Below the pieces are notes generated by a model. That model was not told the DNA's origin. It ran no database searches and worked only from the letters and a program-made list of their open reading frames with translations. 57,172 nt of DNA from IMG/VR virus record IMGVR_UViG_3300006947_002434, positions 1 through 57,172 of that record. One strand, 5' to 3'. The position numbers and the translations under genes are program-made. The DNA comes from a virus. Of this stretch, positions 48,371 through 56,464 are shown piece after piece (positions within the stretch are counted from its first letter, which is position 1; each line of letters starts with the position of its first letter).

Positions 48371-48808
48371 TTAGCTAATTTTCAAAGTTCTTGGCTCTGA
48401 TCCTTTAGCAAAAGGGATTATAACTTGTAATAGGCCGTTTTTGAAGTCGGCTGTTGCTTTTGAAAGATTAAATCTACTATCAATCTTCCAACCTAAGTTG
48501 AATGATCGTTTAGCAATACCTTTATGTATGTACTCAGGTGATTTACACTCACAGTCTGAGTTACATTGACAATCGGAACTGTTTTTGTCGTAATTAACTC
48601 TAATTATGTTACCTTCAATCTCTATTTCAATATCTTCTTTTGGAATTCCGGTACAGGCAATGTCTAAGCCTAAGCCGTTTTCTTTTTCGTAAATATCTAC
48701 TGGGTGAGGTAATTTGGATTCTGCTAACGGTTGGTAATGGTTAGCTGTTTGCAAAAAATTGCGGACTAAAATATCGAACGGATTACGTTCTAAAAATAAT
48801 GTACTCAT
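48371..48808 (-). CDS. Small heat-shock protein (Hsp20) with cysteine-rich insert
   Basis: 145 aa. The alpha-crystallin domain has PVDIYEKENGLGLDIACTGI (about 36-55), the beta-strand pairs, FNLSKATADFKNGLLQVIIP (about 114-133) and a short C-tail. In place of a loop there is a cysteine-rich segment, SSDCQCNSDCECKSPEY (about 77-93), with four Cys in CxC pairs, which could bind metal or respond to redox. Binds unfolding proteins alongside GroEL/ES. Confidence 0.88.
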   Translation of the reverse strand: MSTLFLERNPFDILVRNFLQTANHYQPLAESKLPHPVDIYEKENGLGLDIACTGIPKEDIEIEIEGNIIRVNYDKNSSDCQCNSDCECKSPEYIHKGIAKRSFNLGWKIDSRFNLSKATADFKNGLLQVIIPFAKGSEPRTLKIS

Positions 48809-48820
48809 ATCATTAAAAAT

Positions 48821-48886
48821 TTATGATGCCCTAAGGTCATCGGTTAAAAAAAATTGTGAATAATCTCTCTGGAGTAGATCCTTCAT
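48821..48886 (-). CDS. Possible 21-aa leader peptide upstream of hsp20
   Basis: The frame MKDLLQRDYSQFFLTDDLRA(S) starts 4 nt behind the -7 box of the promoter at 48891, as in the other leaderless genes, and ends 12 nt before the hsp20 start. It may be a real small gene or a leader controlling hsp20. Weak evidence. Confidence 0.35.
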   Translation of the reverse strand: MKDLLQRDYSQFFLTDDLRAS

Positions 48887-48890
48887 ATTA

Positions 48891-48921
48891 TAAATATACG
48901 AAGAAAATACTTCTTAGGCAA
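48891..48921 (-). promoter_or_regulatory. Promoter AGTTG-N20-TATATTTA of hsp20
   Basis: TTG at 48921-48919, 20-nt spacer, TATATTTA at 48898-48891. The distance to the hsp20 ATG is 82 nt. Confidence 0.85.
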
Positions 48922-49872
48922 CTATCCCCAAGAAAAGTTCTGTCCCATGTGTCCCCATTGTGCTGTTTTTGCGAATTTAGGTGTTTTTAAATCTAATAAT
49001 TTTACTATTCCATTTGGAGATAGATCATAATCTTCTATAAACATCTCTCTTCCATCTACAAATGCTGTTGCCTGTAAAGGTTCATTATGTCCAATTGCAT
49101 AAGCTAATGTTACATATACTTCTTTAGCATTATATTTCTTAAGATAGTCTACTGCTACTCTTCTTGCTGCATATGCTCCTGATCTATCTACTTTAGAACT
49201 ATCCTTTCCGGAAAATGCTCCTCCTCCTAATGGTATACGAGGTCCGTAATTATCTACTGCTAATTTTCTACCAGTTAATCCTGTATCTGCTGCAAAGCCT
49301 CCTATTGACCACTCCCCAGCTGGATTAATATGTAATGCTTCAATGTGGTACTGAGGATATCTACTGAAGAATCCTCTAACAAATCCATCTAACATTTCAG
49401 TTGGTGCATTTTGGAATGAACAAACAACTCTAAGTGAGTTGCCATCCATCGTAACTTGGGTTTTACCATCGTATGGATACATCGCGTACATAGCCTTACA
49501 TAAATTTCTAGCTAAGTAATATTCTTGAGGAACCAATTCCTCGTTTTCGTTACAGGCATATCCTATCATAATACCTTGATCTCCAGCTCCTCCAGTATCT
49601 ACTCCTTGAGATATTTCAGGACTCTGTCTGACTATGTTAGTCTGTATTCCTATTTCCTCTCCGTATACCTGTCTTACAATAGTTGGGATTTCAACATATG
49701 CTGTTGTTGTTAACTCTCCTGTTACAGAAATAATTCCATGTCCTCCCATTGTTTCTACTGCTACTCTTGCATTTGGGTCTTGTTCCAAGCATGCATCTAA
49801 TATTGCATCTGAAATCCTATCACATATTTTATCCGGGTGATTCGGTGTAATGCACTCTGCTGTTCTAATCAT
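48922..49872 (-). CDS. metK: S-adenosylmethionine synthetase, compact
   Basis: 316 aa versus about 380-400 in bacteria. NHPDKICDRISDAILDACLE (ATP/Met site), GAGDQGIMIGYA (about 95-106) and GGGAFSGKDSSKVDRSGAYAAR (about 217-238) are all present. Makes SAM from methionine and ATP. It can feed the phage methyltransferases (3060, 12778, 32457, SET at 12372). The promoter of hsp20 overlaps its 3' end. Confidence 0.93.
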   Translation of the reverse strand: MIRTAECITPNHPDKICDRISDAILDACLEQDPNARVAVETMGGHGIISVTGELTTTAYVEIPTIVRQVYGEEIGIQTNIVRQSPEISQGVDTGGAGDQGIMIGYACNENEELVPQEYYLARNLCKAMYAMYPYDGKTQVTMDGNSLRVVCSFQNAPTEMLDGFVRGFFSRYPQYHIEALHINPAGEWSIGGFAADTGLTGRKLAVDNYGPRIPLGGGAFSGKDSSKVDRSGAYAARRVAVDYLKKYNAKEVYVTLAYAIGHNEPLQATAFVDGREMFIEDYDLSPNGIVKLLDLKTPKFAKTAQWGHMGQNFSWG

Positions 49873-49880
49873 ACTTTTTT

Positions 49881-50204
49881 TTATTTAATTCTTCCATACT
49901 TAATAGAAGATTTTATTGGTGTTTTATCTATATTCAAAAGAGGAATATATTTACGTATTAATTCTCCTTCTCTTGTTTCAATTTCTCTTAAATCACAATC
50001 ATATGGTTTAATTATCCAAAAGAATTTCCAATCTTTTCCTACCTGACTTAGTTTATTTCTAAAGTTAGTACCAATGTAATTCTTCTGTTTCCAATTTCTA
50101 TGATTATACTCTAATATATGTAAAGGAAGAGTTGAAGAACCAATATACATTAACAATTTCATCTCATTTAATACTCCATACACGCCTCGTTGTTTAATAT
50201 CCAT
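49881..50204 (-). CDS. GIY-YIG endonuclease
   Basis: 107 aa. GVYGVLNEMKLLMYIGSST (GVY...MYIGSS, about 7-25), helix-borne catalytic E (EGELIRKYIPLLN, about 79-91). Free-standing homing-type nuclease between metK and the DNA polymerase gene; it may have entered as a mobile gene. Confidence 0.8.
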   Translation of the reverse strand: MDIKQRGVYGVLNEMKLLMYIGSSTLPLHILEYNHRNWKQKNYIGTNFRNKLSQVGKDWKFFWIIKPYDCDLREIETREGELIRKYIPLLNIDKTPIKSSIKYGRIK

Positions 50205-50215
50205 CTTTTTAGCTA

Positions 50216-52555
50216 TTAATGGCCTTCTTGCCAGTTATTCGCTATTTCTGGTGGTGCTTTTAAGGTTACACCTTCTAATTCAGTAGTCGTTTCCATAAGC
50301 TCTTGTACATAGGGTGCAAATCTATCTGCATCTTCTTCTGCAATATTAATAATCAATTGATCATGAACCTGTGCTTGAACAATTGCATCTATCCCTAGTT
50401 CTTTAGCCTTTAAGTTAATCTTGACTGCAGCTCTATTTACCACTGATGCTGCTAATGACTGAAGTTGAAAGTTTAAACAGTTATTAAGTCCGTTTCTAAA
50501 GTCTCTATATACCTGTAATACTTGAGCTCTACCATATTGAGGTTCTAAGTTCTTTCTAAATCTCCAATCTAAGAATTGATCTTGATACTTAGTGTAGATC
50601 TTCTGCACTTTAGGTAAATGCCTTACTCTACCAACAGAATTTTTAATATAACCATGAGCTTTAACTTGAAGTCTAGAATTTTCTCTCCATTCAGCTAAGC
50701 CTGGGAATCCTTCTAAGTAACCTTTTATAAGTCCTTCAGCAGTCTTTTGGTCTACTCCTAATGTCATCTTAAGAGCAAATGCTTCCATTCCGTATGCTAC
50801 CCCTAATGAATAGGCTTTAGCTTTATTACGTGCTGTTACATCTAGTTTCTTAAGGTAGTTATCTGCTTTCTTATCTGCTGATACTCCGTTAGGAAATCTT
50901 TTTCTTTGTTCGTTTAGTTTTTCAGTTTGAATAGCAACATAAGAATAAAAATCCCATCCGTTGTTAAAGATTTCTTGTAATTTTTTGTCTCCTGATACTG
51001 ATGCAAAGCAATGTGGTTCTAAAGATTCGTAATCACAATCGATTACTTTACGTCCTTTTCCAGCAATTAGAAATGCTCTTACTATATTATTATACCTAAT
51101 GATAATTGGAGCATCTTCTCCTTCTTCTTTAGTTTTAGGTAATTGTTGAGCATCTGATCCATACCTACCTGATACAGTACCGTTCTGCTTAAAGTAAAAG
51201 TAGTATCTGCCATCTTCAGACCTATCTATAAACCTATCTACATAAGTAGATTTAATCTTTAGTAGTTTATTATAGATACGTAGATTCTCTGCCCAAGCAT
51301 AAGTCTTTGATAATACCTCCAACATGCTCATATCGAATTGATCTTGTCCTTTTCTTGTTTGAGACTTAGCTTTAATACCCATATACTTAAAACAGATTTC
51401 TCCTAAATGTTTTTTGGATTGAATATTAATATGGTCTCCGTCATTAGATTCTTTCCACATCGACATAGAAATACGAGCTACTTCTAAACTATCTAATAAT
51501 TCAATATCTCCAGTCTTTAAGAACTCTTTAACAGGTCCGTCATCTAAAGCTTCTACATGTTTTGATGTAATAGAAAACTTACCAGTCTTTTCACTCTTAG
51601 GTAAAGATAGAGAATACCTTATAGCTAGTTGTTGTGCCCAATTACCTTTATGAGAGGGGGGGTAAGTAGACATAGATGTATCTACAACCCATTTCTTAGC
51701 TTCTGAAGTATCTAGTAGGCTCTTCATTACTATTTTTTTATTCTTCGCTAAATCTACTGTGATGTTTTTATGAGTTTCATGAAGTAGGTCCATATCTAGG
51801 TCTACTCCAGTAGCTTCCATAGGTACAGTAACTTCACGATACACAGGCATTACCTCTTCTTCAAAGAAGAATTTTTCCAAGCCTTCATCTCTAAGTTTAC
51901 CCAAATATAAATTACAAATACGAAGGGTAAGGTCAGTATCAGCAGCAGCGTACTTAGAAAGTATGTCAAGATCTGCTTTATATATTTCATACTTAAGTTT
52001 AGTAGTTTCTCCACCATTTTTCTTTATTGATTCTTTTAGTTCTATTTGCTCTTGGTTGGCTGCTTCTTCTACGTTCAGGCCTAGAGCTTCCTGATTCATA
52101 ATAGCGATTGATTTTAGGCCAAATGGATTTCCGAATCCAAAGGCTCCTTCTTCATAGACAGTATGAACAAGTAAACCAGTATCAACCCATATATCTTCTA
52201 TAAGGTCAACTCCGAAGTAATTTTTTATGAACTGAACATCAAAGGAAGCATTATGAAATACTAGTTTCTTTCCTTTAAGTAGTTTAAGTAGGTTTTTGGA
52301 GATTACTTCTGTAGATTGTCCATCTATCGTCTGTACTTGAAGTTCATCGGCTTCAAAATTATATACTAAAGTGGGTAAGTAAAACCCTACACCTTCATCT
52401 CCGGAAACAGACCATCCTACGATTTTATTCTTTCGAGGATTTAGCCCAGTCGTCTCAGTATCGACTGCTATTACATCTGAGTCAGTAATGTGTTTGTATA
52501 ATAGATTTAAAGTCTCTTTATCTTGGACTGTGTAATATTTTTTTTCTAACTCCAT
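50216..52555 (-). CDS. polA: DNA polymerase I (family A) with 3'-5' exonuclease
   Basis: 779 aa from MELEKKYY. A 19-aa upstream extension would encode the promoter at 52582..52612 and is rejected. Exonuclease motif VDTETTGL (D32, E34) and HNASFDVQFI. Polymerase motif A DCDYESLEPH, motif B RNKAKAYSLGVAYG, motif C QVHDQL. It is the phage replicative polymerase. No 5'-3' exonuclease domain. Motif C uses Q where E is usual. Confidence 0.93.
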   Translation of the reverse strand: MELEKKYYTVQDKETLNLLYKHITDSDVIAVDTETTGLNPRKNKIVGWSVSGDEGVGFYLPTLVYNFEADELQVQTIDGQSTEVISKNLLKLLKGKKLVFHNASFDVQFIKNYFGVDLIEDIWVDTGLLVHTVYEEGAFGFGNPFGLKSIAIMNQEALGLNVEEAANQEQIELKESIKKNGGETTKLKYEIYKADLDILSKYAAADTDLTLRICNLYLGKLRDEGLEKFFFEEEVMPVYREVTVPMEATGVDLDMDLLHETHKNITVDLAKNKKIVMKSLLDTSEAKKWVVDTSMSTYPPSHKGNWAQQLAIRYSLSLPKSEKTGKFSITSKHVEALDDGPVKEFLKTGDIELLDSLEVARISMSMWKESNDGDHINIQSKKHLGEICFKYMGIKAKSQTRKGQDQFDMSMLEVLSKTYAWAENLRIYNKLLKIKSTYVDRFIDRSEDGRYYFYFKQNGTVSGRYGSDAQQLPKTKEEGEDAPIIIRYNNIVRAFLIAGKGRKVIDCDYESLEPHCFASVSGDKKLQEIFNNGWDFYSYVAIQTEKLNEQRKRFPNGVSADKKADNYLKKLDVTARNKAKAYSLGVAYGMEAFALKMTLGVDQKTAEGLIKGYLEGFPGLAEWRENSRLQVKAHGYIKNSVGRVRHLPKVQKIYTKYQDQFLDWRFRKNLEPQYGRAQVLQVYRDFRNGLNNCLNFQLQSLAASVVNRAAVKINLKAKELGIDAIVQAQVHDQLIINIAEEDADRFAPYVQELMETTTELEGVTLKAPPEIANNWQEGH

Positions 52556-52581
52556 AACCGTTTTATCAATTTTATATACTA

Positions 52582-52612
52582 TAAATATACGAAAAATATT
52601 GCAGGAAAACAA
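52582..52612 (-). promoter_or_regulatory. Promoter AGTTG-N20-TATATTTA of DNA polymerase
   Basis: TTG at 52612-52610, 20-nt spacer, TATATTTA at 52589-52582; ATG at 52555. Confidence 0.85.
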
Positions 52613-52620
52613 CTGTACTC

Positions 52621-52878
52621 TTAGATTTCTCCGTAAAGATCAAACTTTTCTACTTCTGGTTCTTTAACGATAATTTCCTGTTCTTTGATAGCATATAACT
52701 TTCCTTTTAGAGGAGATAATTTGTAATCTCCTTTAAATTTAGTTTTTCGAAGATAAGCTGTTAATGTAGGAACTAATCCTTCTATAATCTCTTCCTTATC
52801 TATTTCTAACTCCCAATTATCTCCTGGTGGGATCCTTTCTGCTATAAGAATATACTCTTCTTTAATTTTTATATCCAT
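52621..52878 (-). CDS. Small hypothetical protein (85 aa)
   Basis: Acidic/lysine-rich, alpha/beta small protein. It shares one base with the start of the queF-containing unit (stop/start TAATG). No family recognised. Confidence 0.6.
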   Translation of the reverse strand: MDIKIKEEYILIAERIPPGDNWELEIDKEEIIEGLVPTLTAYLRKTKFKGDYKLSPLKGKLYAIKEQEIIVKEPEVEKFDLYGEI

Positions 52879-53786
52879 TACTGTCTCAGTGTTTTTTGAA
52901 TTATAAATTCCGGGTTAGTAAAGAATTCGGGTATTAGGTAGGTATGGGTTGCTCTAATTGGATTAATATCTAAACCTCCTCTTCGGGTATAAAGACATGC
53001 TACCATTAAATTCTCAGGTTCAAATGCATCAGAAAGGTGTTTATACACCATTTCACATATCTCTTCGTGAAAATGACTTACAGTTCTGTGGCTAACAATA
53101 TATTTAGCAATAGATGCTGGTGTTGGTAGGTTTTTGCCTTTTATTCTAATGTAAATATCTCCCCAGTCGGGTTGGTTTGTAACTCTACAGTTAGACCTTA
53201 ATAAGTTAGAAGTCCATTTGATCTCTGATGTTTGATTATGTTCTTCTACGTCTAATTGATTTGAATCTGATTCGAATGCTGTAAAATCTATAGTATCTAA
53301 ATCTGTCAATTCAGCAATATCTTCATAACTATCAAATGACATTGGTTCTGTTTCTAAATCAGAACCATAAAATGTTACTGTAGTTGTAGTGTCTAGTAGT
53401 TCATCTAAATCTCTCTTTACTCTTGCTTCAATACCTGTAATACAGTCTGCTGCTGTATCGCCGATACGAGTCATATTAAATGAGTTTAGGTATAGTTTTA
53501 TAGACTTAGATTCTACGTGAAATTCAGATGAGGCATTACATACAATCTTCAACATACCTGCCACAGGTTGTCCTTTAGTTGTGATTGCCGATACTTCGTA
53601 AGCATTCCAAGTATCTACCCCTACAAATTCAGATCCAGTTAATCCATAACCTTGTCTATTTAAATTTCTAGGTATTTTCACTAGTAGTTCAGGAGAGTAG
53701 GTATCCTTATATCCAGATCCTCCTACCTTTCCTAAATGTTTTGATGCAATATCTATTACTTCTTGATAATTTTTTACTTTGCTCAT
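52878..53786 (-). CDS. queF: NADPH-dependent preQ0 reductase QueF (long form)
   Basis: 302 aa, bimodular type. VESKSIKLYLNSF (QueF substrate motif, about 91-103), LLRSNCRVTNQPDWG (C200 nucleophile, D207), HFHEEICEMVYKHL (H240/E241) and YTRRGGLDINPIR (about 266-278). It reduces 7-cyano-7-deazaguanine (preQ0) to preQ1 with NADPH. In phages this feeds DNA 7-deazaguanine modification. PreQ0 must come from the host or from genes outside the window. Confidence 0.95.
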   Translation of the reverse strand: MSKVKNYQEVIDIASKHLGKVGGSGYKDTYSPELLVKIPRNLNRQGYGLTGSEFVGVDTWNAYEVSAITTKGQPVAGMLKIVCNASSEFHVESKSIKLYLNSFNMTRIGDTAADCITGIEARVKRDLDELLDTTTTVTFYGSDLETEPMSFDSYEDIAELTDLDTIDFTAFESDSNQLDVEEHNQTSEIKWTSNLLRSNCRVTNQPDWGDIYIRIKGKNLPTPASIAKYIVSHRTVSHFHEEICEMVYKHLSDAFEPENLMVACLYTRRGGLDINPIRATHTYLIPEFFTNPEFIIQKTLRQ

Positions 53787-53790
53787 TTTA

Positions 53791-54366
53791 TTATTTTATT
53801 ATATAATCTATCCACTTTGTTCCTTTAGTATCTATATTAGGAAATTCAAACACTCTCTCTGTATTCCCAATAGTAATAGTTTTTCTGAATCCTGATGGGA
53901 CTGTTGCACCAGTTGGTAATACTTCTAACTCACCTTCAAATAGAACGTCTACTCTTACCTTAACTTCTTCACCAAAAAAGTTTGAAGCATCTCTTTCAAA
54001 AGTTTCTAATCTACTCCATTGACCTCTATTTAATCCCTCATGCTGTAAAGCTGAGTTTAGGTATGAGAATGTTTTAAGTAACATCTCTTTATTACAACTA
54101 AAGGCTGCTGCTGGTGCTAGATGACCTTTATCGTATATATTGCCTTTATAATCATCATCATCAGAAGTTCTAATACCTTCTGGTTCCCAAAAATCCATTC
54201 CTACTCTTGATGCTTTTCCGTTAGGACACTGTACTACATATTCAACCCATAATGGCTGTTCTTTGAATTGACTATACTCTACCCTAAATATATCTGTTTC
54301 AACTATTTGACTTATCCCACTAGTAGATGAAAATAGTAGTATTAATATTAATGTTAGGTTTTTCAT
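53791..54366 (-). CDS. Secreted DNA/RNA non-specific endonuclease (NUC1)
   Basis: 191 aa with a signal peptide (about 1-19). YDKGHLAPAAAFSCNKEMLL (about 78-97; DRGH-type H), TFSYLNSALQHEGLNRGQWSRLE (about 99-121; N for Mg) match the beta-beta-alpha-metal NucA/EndoG fold. Periplasmic or external DNA degradation. It lies between QueF and a P-loop kinase; it may kill incoming competitor DNA or scavenge nucleotides. Confidence 0.88.
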   Translation of the reverse strand: MKNLTLILILLFSSTSGISQIVETDIFRVEYSQFKEQPLWVEYVVQCPNGKASRVGMDFWEPEGIRTSDDDDYKGNIYDKGHLAPAAAFSCNKEMLLKTFSYLNSALQHEGLNRGQWSRLETFERDASNFFGEEVKVRVDVLFEGELEVLPTGATVPSGFRKTITIGNTERVFEFPNIDTKGTKWIDYIIK

Positions 54367-54371
54367 ATTAT

Positions 54372-54890
54372 TTAATTTATAAATTTTAGTATTTGCTCTA
54401 CCCTTTGCATAGGAGAGCCCGTTACCGTCAAATAGGGCTGACGTATACCTTTTAATACCTCCACAAATTTAGTATCTATTTTCTTTCTCCACTTTTCATC
54501 TACACTCCTAGTGCCATCATCTACTGAATCAAATTCAATAGGAGAGTATATGTAATGGGTATATTCGTTTTTTATTCTATTCCAAGTATCTTCTATATAT
54601 CGATAAGTTATATCTTCTATATCTGCCATATAAGCAGAATAAACTACAACATCCATAAAACATCTATCTAATACTTGATTATGAGATTGAAGTAAAGCTT
54701 CTAAATGAAAACAACTGATAGCTAATTGAGTAGCATCTGTTCCTTTTTCATTAATAGGAAATCCATAATTACCTACAGTTCTAGTAGATTCATTTACGAA
54801 TTCGTATTTAGGTAACCTACCTTTTAATAACTCATATACAGTAGTTTTACCAGTACTGCTTGCTCCAACTAATGCTATTCTTTTTATCAC
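54372..54890 (-). CDS. P-loop kinase (NadR/AAA_28-like)
   Basis: 172 aa. GASSTGKTT (Walker A), LDRCFMDVVVYSAYM (Walker B-type, about 77-91) and basic lid residues (DEKWRKKID). Similar to NadR/AAA_28 kinases that act on nicotinamide riboside or deoxynucleosides. Substrate unknown. Behind the variant promoter at 54906. Confidence 0.75.
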   Translation of the reverse strand: MIKRIALVGASSTGKTTVYELLKGRLPKYEFVNESTRTVGNYGFPINEKGTDATQLAISCFHLEALLQSHNQVLDRCFMDVVVYSAYMADIEDITYRYIEDTWNRIKNEYTHYIYSPIEFDSVDDGTRSVDEKWRKKIDTKFVEVLKGIRQPYLTVTGSPMQRVEQILKFIN

Positions 54891-54905
54891 TATATAACTT
54901 TTATT

Positions 54906-54936
54906 TTAATATACGAAAATTATTTGTGAATACCTA
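54906..54936 (-). promoter_or_regulatory. Variant promoter (ACTAG-N20-TATATTAA)
   Basis: TATATTAA at 54913-54906 with ACTAG at the -33 place, the same variant as at 45938. It lies across the 3' end of the formyltransferase gene and faces 54890. Confidence 0.6.
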
Positions 54937-55468
54937 GTAATTTAGTTAAAAATTCATCCCAGAGATATAAAGATCTATCTTTTAAAGTTTTCCACATATC
55001 TTCTTCTGTAATTCTCCAAGCATTAAAATATATTTCTTTTAGTACTTTTCCTTCATCTACCCCAGCAGTAACTTTATGTATAACACAACCCATTACCTTA
55101 TGTTTAGCTTTAAATGCTCTCATTTGAGGATCTTTACCTTTAAGTTCTGGGTATTTAGTAATTAATCCTGGGTGGCCATTATATATCTCATGGGTAATGC
55201 ATACTTCTTTAGGTATTATTCTTAACCAACCATGCAGAGTAATAAAAGCTTGTGGTATATACTGTAATACTTCTAAATAATCATCTTCTGTAGGGTTATT
55301 ATTAAATGTAAAATAACCTTTCTCTTCTATTCTAGGGTCTATAGTTCTAAGGTGATCAGGTCTATCATTAGTAATAATTCTATCAGGCCATCTGCCAAGT
55401 CTTTCTGCTATGTCTGCTATTTCTGCTCCTGTCTGGCTAAAGAATGCTATCCAAAATTTAGTTTCCAT
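54920..55468 (-). CDS. dpdN: Formyltransferase, DpdN-like
   Basis: 182 aa. The formyl_trans_N core has LHGWLRIIPKEV (about 78-89), IYNGHPGLI (N97, H99) and GVDEGKVL (D138), the Asn-His-Asp triad of PurN-type 10-formyl-THF formyltransferases. It overlaps the dpdA gene by 11 nt. In phages, a formyltransferase of this type was proposed (DpdN) to turn dPreQ1 in DNA into the N-formyl form. The alternative, ordinary PurN purine synthesis, is less likely given the neighbours. Confidence 0.85.
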   Translation of the reverse strand: METKFWIAFFSQTGAEIADIAERLGRWPDRIITNDRPDHLRTIDPRIEEKGYFTFNNNPTEDDYLEVLQYIPQAFITLHGWLRIIPKEVCITHEIYNGHPGLITKYPELKGKDPQMRAFKAKHKVMGCVIHKVTAGVDEGKVLKEIYFNAWRITEEDMWKTLKDRSLYLWDEFLTKLLGIHK

Positions 55469-56252
55469 TAGTAAACCATTTAAATTTCTGTAAATTAGTC
55501 ATTATCTTATTACAATCTTCAACTTTATAATTTATTAATTCAAATAACTTTTGAGATTCCTTATCCCAAAGTCCTTCAGAACCATATTCAATTCCCTTTA
55601 TGCCGTGTACTATTGGATTGGAAGTATCTAAAGAATATATCCAATCATAATTAGAATTCTTATAGAAGCTAAATTCTTGAGGTAATCCACAACCTAGAAG
55701 GTGATGAGGTTTGTCAGTATTTATAATACCGTCTCTGAGTAGATCTCCTAGTAGCTTAACACGTCCTAACATCCAACTAACATACTTGTTAGGATGAGGA
55801 CAAGACTCTATGTAATACGAATAATCAAAAGATATTGCTATCATATCTACATTTGCAGATCTATCCATATACTTATAACAGTTTACTATTTCATCATATG
55901 TTTTACCTTGTACTACTCCAATCATCTTCCCAGGCAAACCCTTGTGATCAAATAACCAAGAATGCATTTGAGTTTGAGTCTTTTCACTATTTTCCAATGC
56001 ATCTGGGACTATGTACCAAGTAGGTTTTAAATGTTTAATCCATTTAGCAAACTCTTCAGCATCAAATGCTTCTTCTAATTCGAATATTGAATTATCTAAA
56101 ATAACTTCACGTCCATTCGAAATTGCAGTTTTGAATTGCTGCAAGTATTCTTTATCTTCTTCAAACAAATGTACTAAAGCATAATCATAATCAGTATACT
56201 GTTGAACTTTATTAAATATACTTTTAGGACTTTCGTGTGCTATTTTTATCAT
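55458..56252 (-). CDS. dpdA: DNA guanine transglycosylase DpdA-like (TGT family)
   Basis: 264 aa, shorter than tRNA TGT (about 380). ILDNSIFELEEAF (D53), VPDAL (D84), GVVQGKT (Q115), HHLLGCG (about 183-189) and YSLDTS (D209, in the nucleophile position) follow the TGT barrel order. No zinc-binding CxC..H is seen at the C-terminus, as in phage DpdA forms. It would exchange guanine in phage DNA for a 7-deazaguanine base such as preQ1. Confidence 0.88.
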   Translation of the reverse strand: MIKIAHESPKSIFNKVQQYTDYDYALVHLFEEDKEYLQQFKTAISNGREVILDNSIFELEEAFDAEEFAKWIKHLKPTWYIVPDALENSEKTQTQMHSWLFDHKGLPGKMIGVVQGKTYDEIVNCYKYMDRSANVDMIAISFDYSYYIESCPHPNKYVSWMLGRVKLLGDLLRDGIINTDKPHHLLGCGLPQEFSFYKNSNYDWIYSLDTSNPIVHGIKGIEYGSEGLWDKESQKLFELINYKVEDCNKIMTNLQKFKWFTNGN

Positions 56253-56464
56253 AACTTATTTAGGTTCCCAAGTTCTTTTGTTAAGTCATTTAACGCAGTA
56301 AATATTTCGGTCTCTGCTTTCTGGACTGTATTAGTAATATTATCTAATGCAGGTTGTTGCTCTGCAACTGTCTCTACTAAATATTGTTTAACTACACTAT
56401 AAGGAATCATATCAGTTTTCATTGATTCTATATAAACTACGTGTTCTTCTAATTTAAGGCTCAT
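56249..56464 (-). CDS. Small coiled-coil protein (71 aa)
   Basis: Helical, heptad-like, starts MSLKLEEHVVYIESMKTDMI. ATGA overlap with dpdA and a one-base overlap with the MazG-like gene. Unknown. Confidence 0.6.
   Translation of the reverse strand: MSLKLEEHVVYIESMKTDMIPYSVVKQYLVETVAEQQPALDNITNTVQKAETEIFTALNDLTKELGNLNKL

Noticed and set aside
52556-52612. N-terminal 19-aa extension of the DNA polymerase
   Set aside because: The extension would be encoded by the promoter boxes themselves. MELEKKYY with GGTTATG is the better start.
54920-55468. Plain PurN purine-biosynthesis enzyme
   Set aside because: No other purine de novo gene is nearby, while it overlaps a DpdA-like gene and lies in the same run as QueF. 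DpdN fits better, although the fold alone cannot decide.
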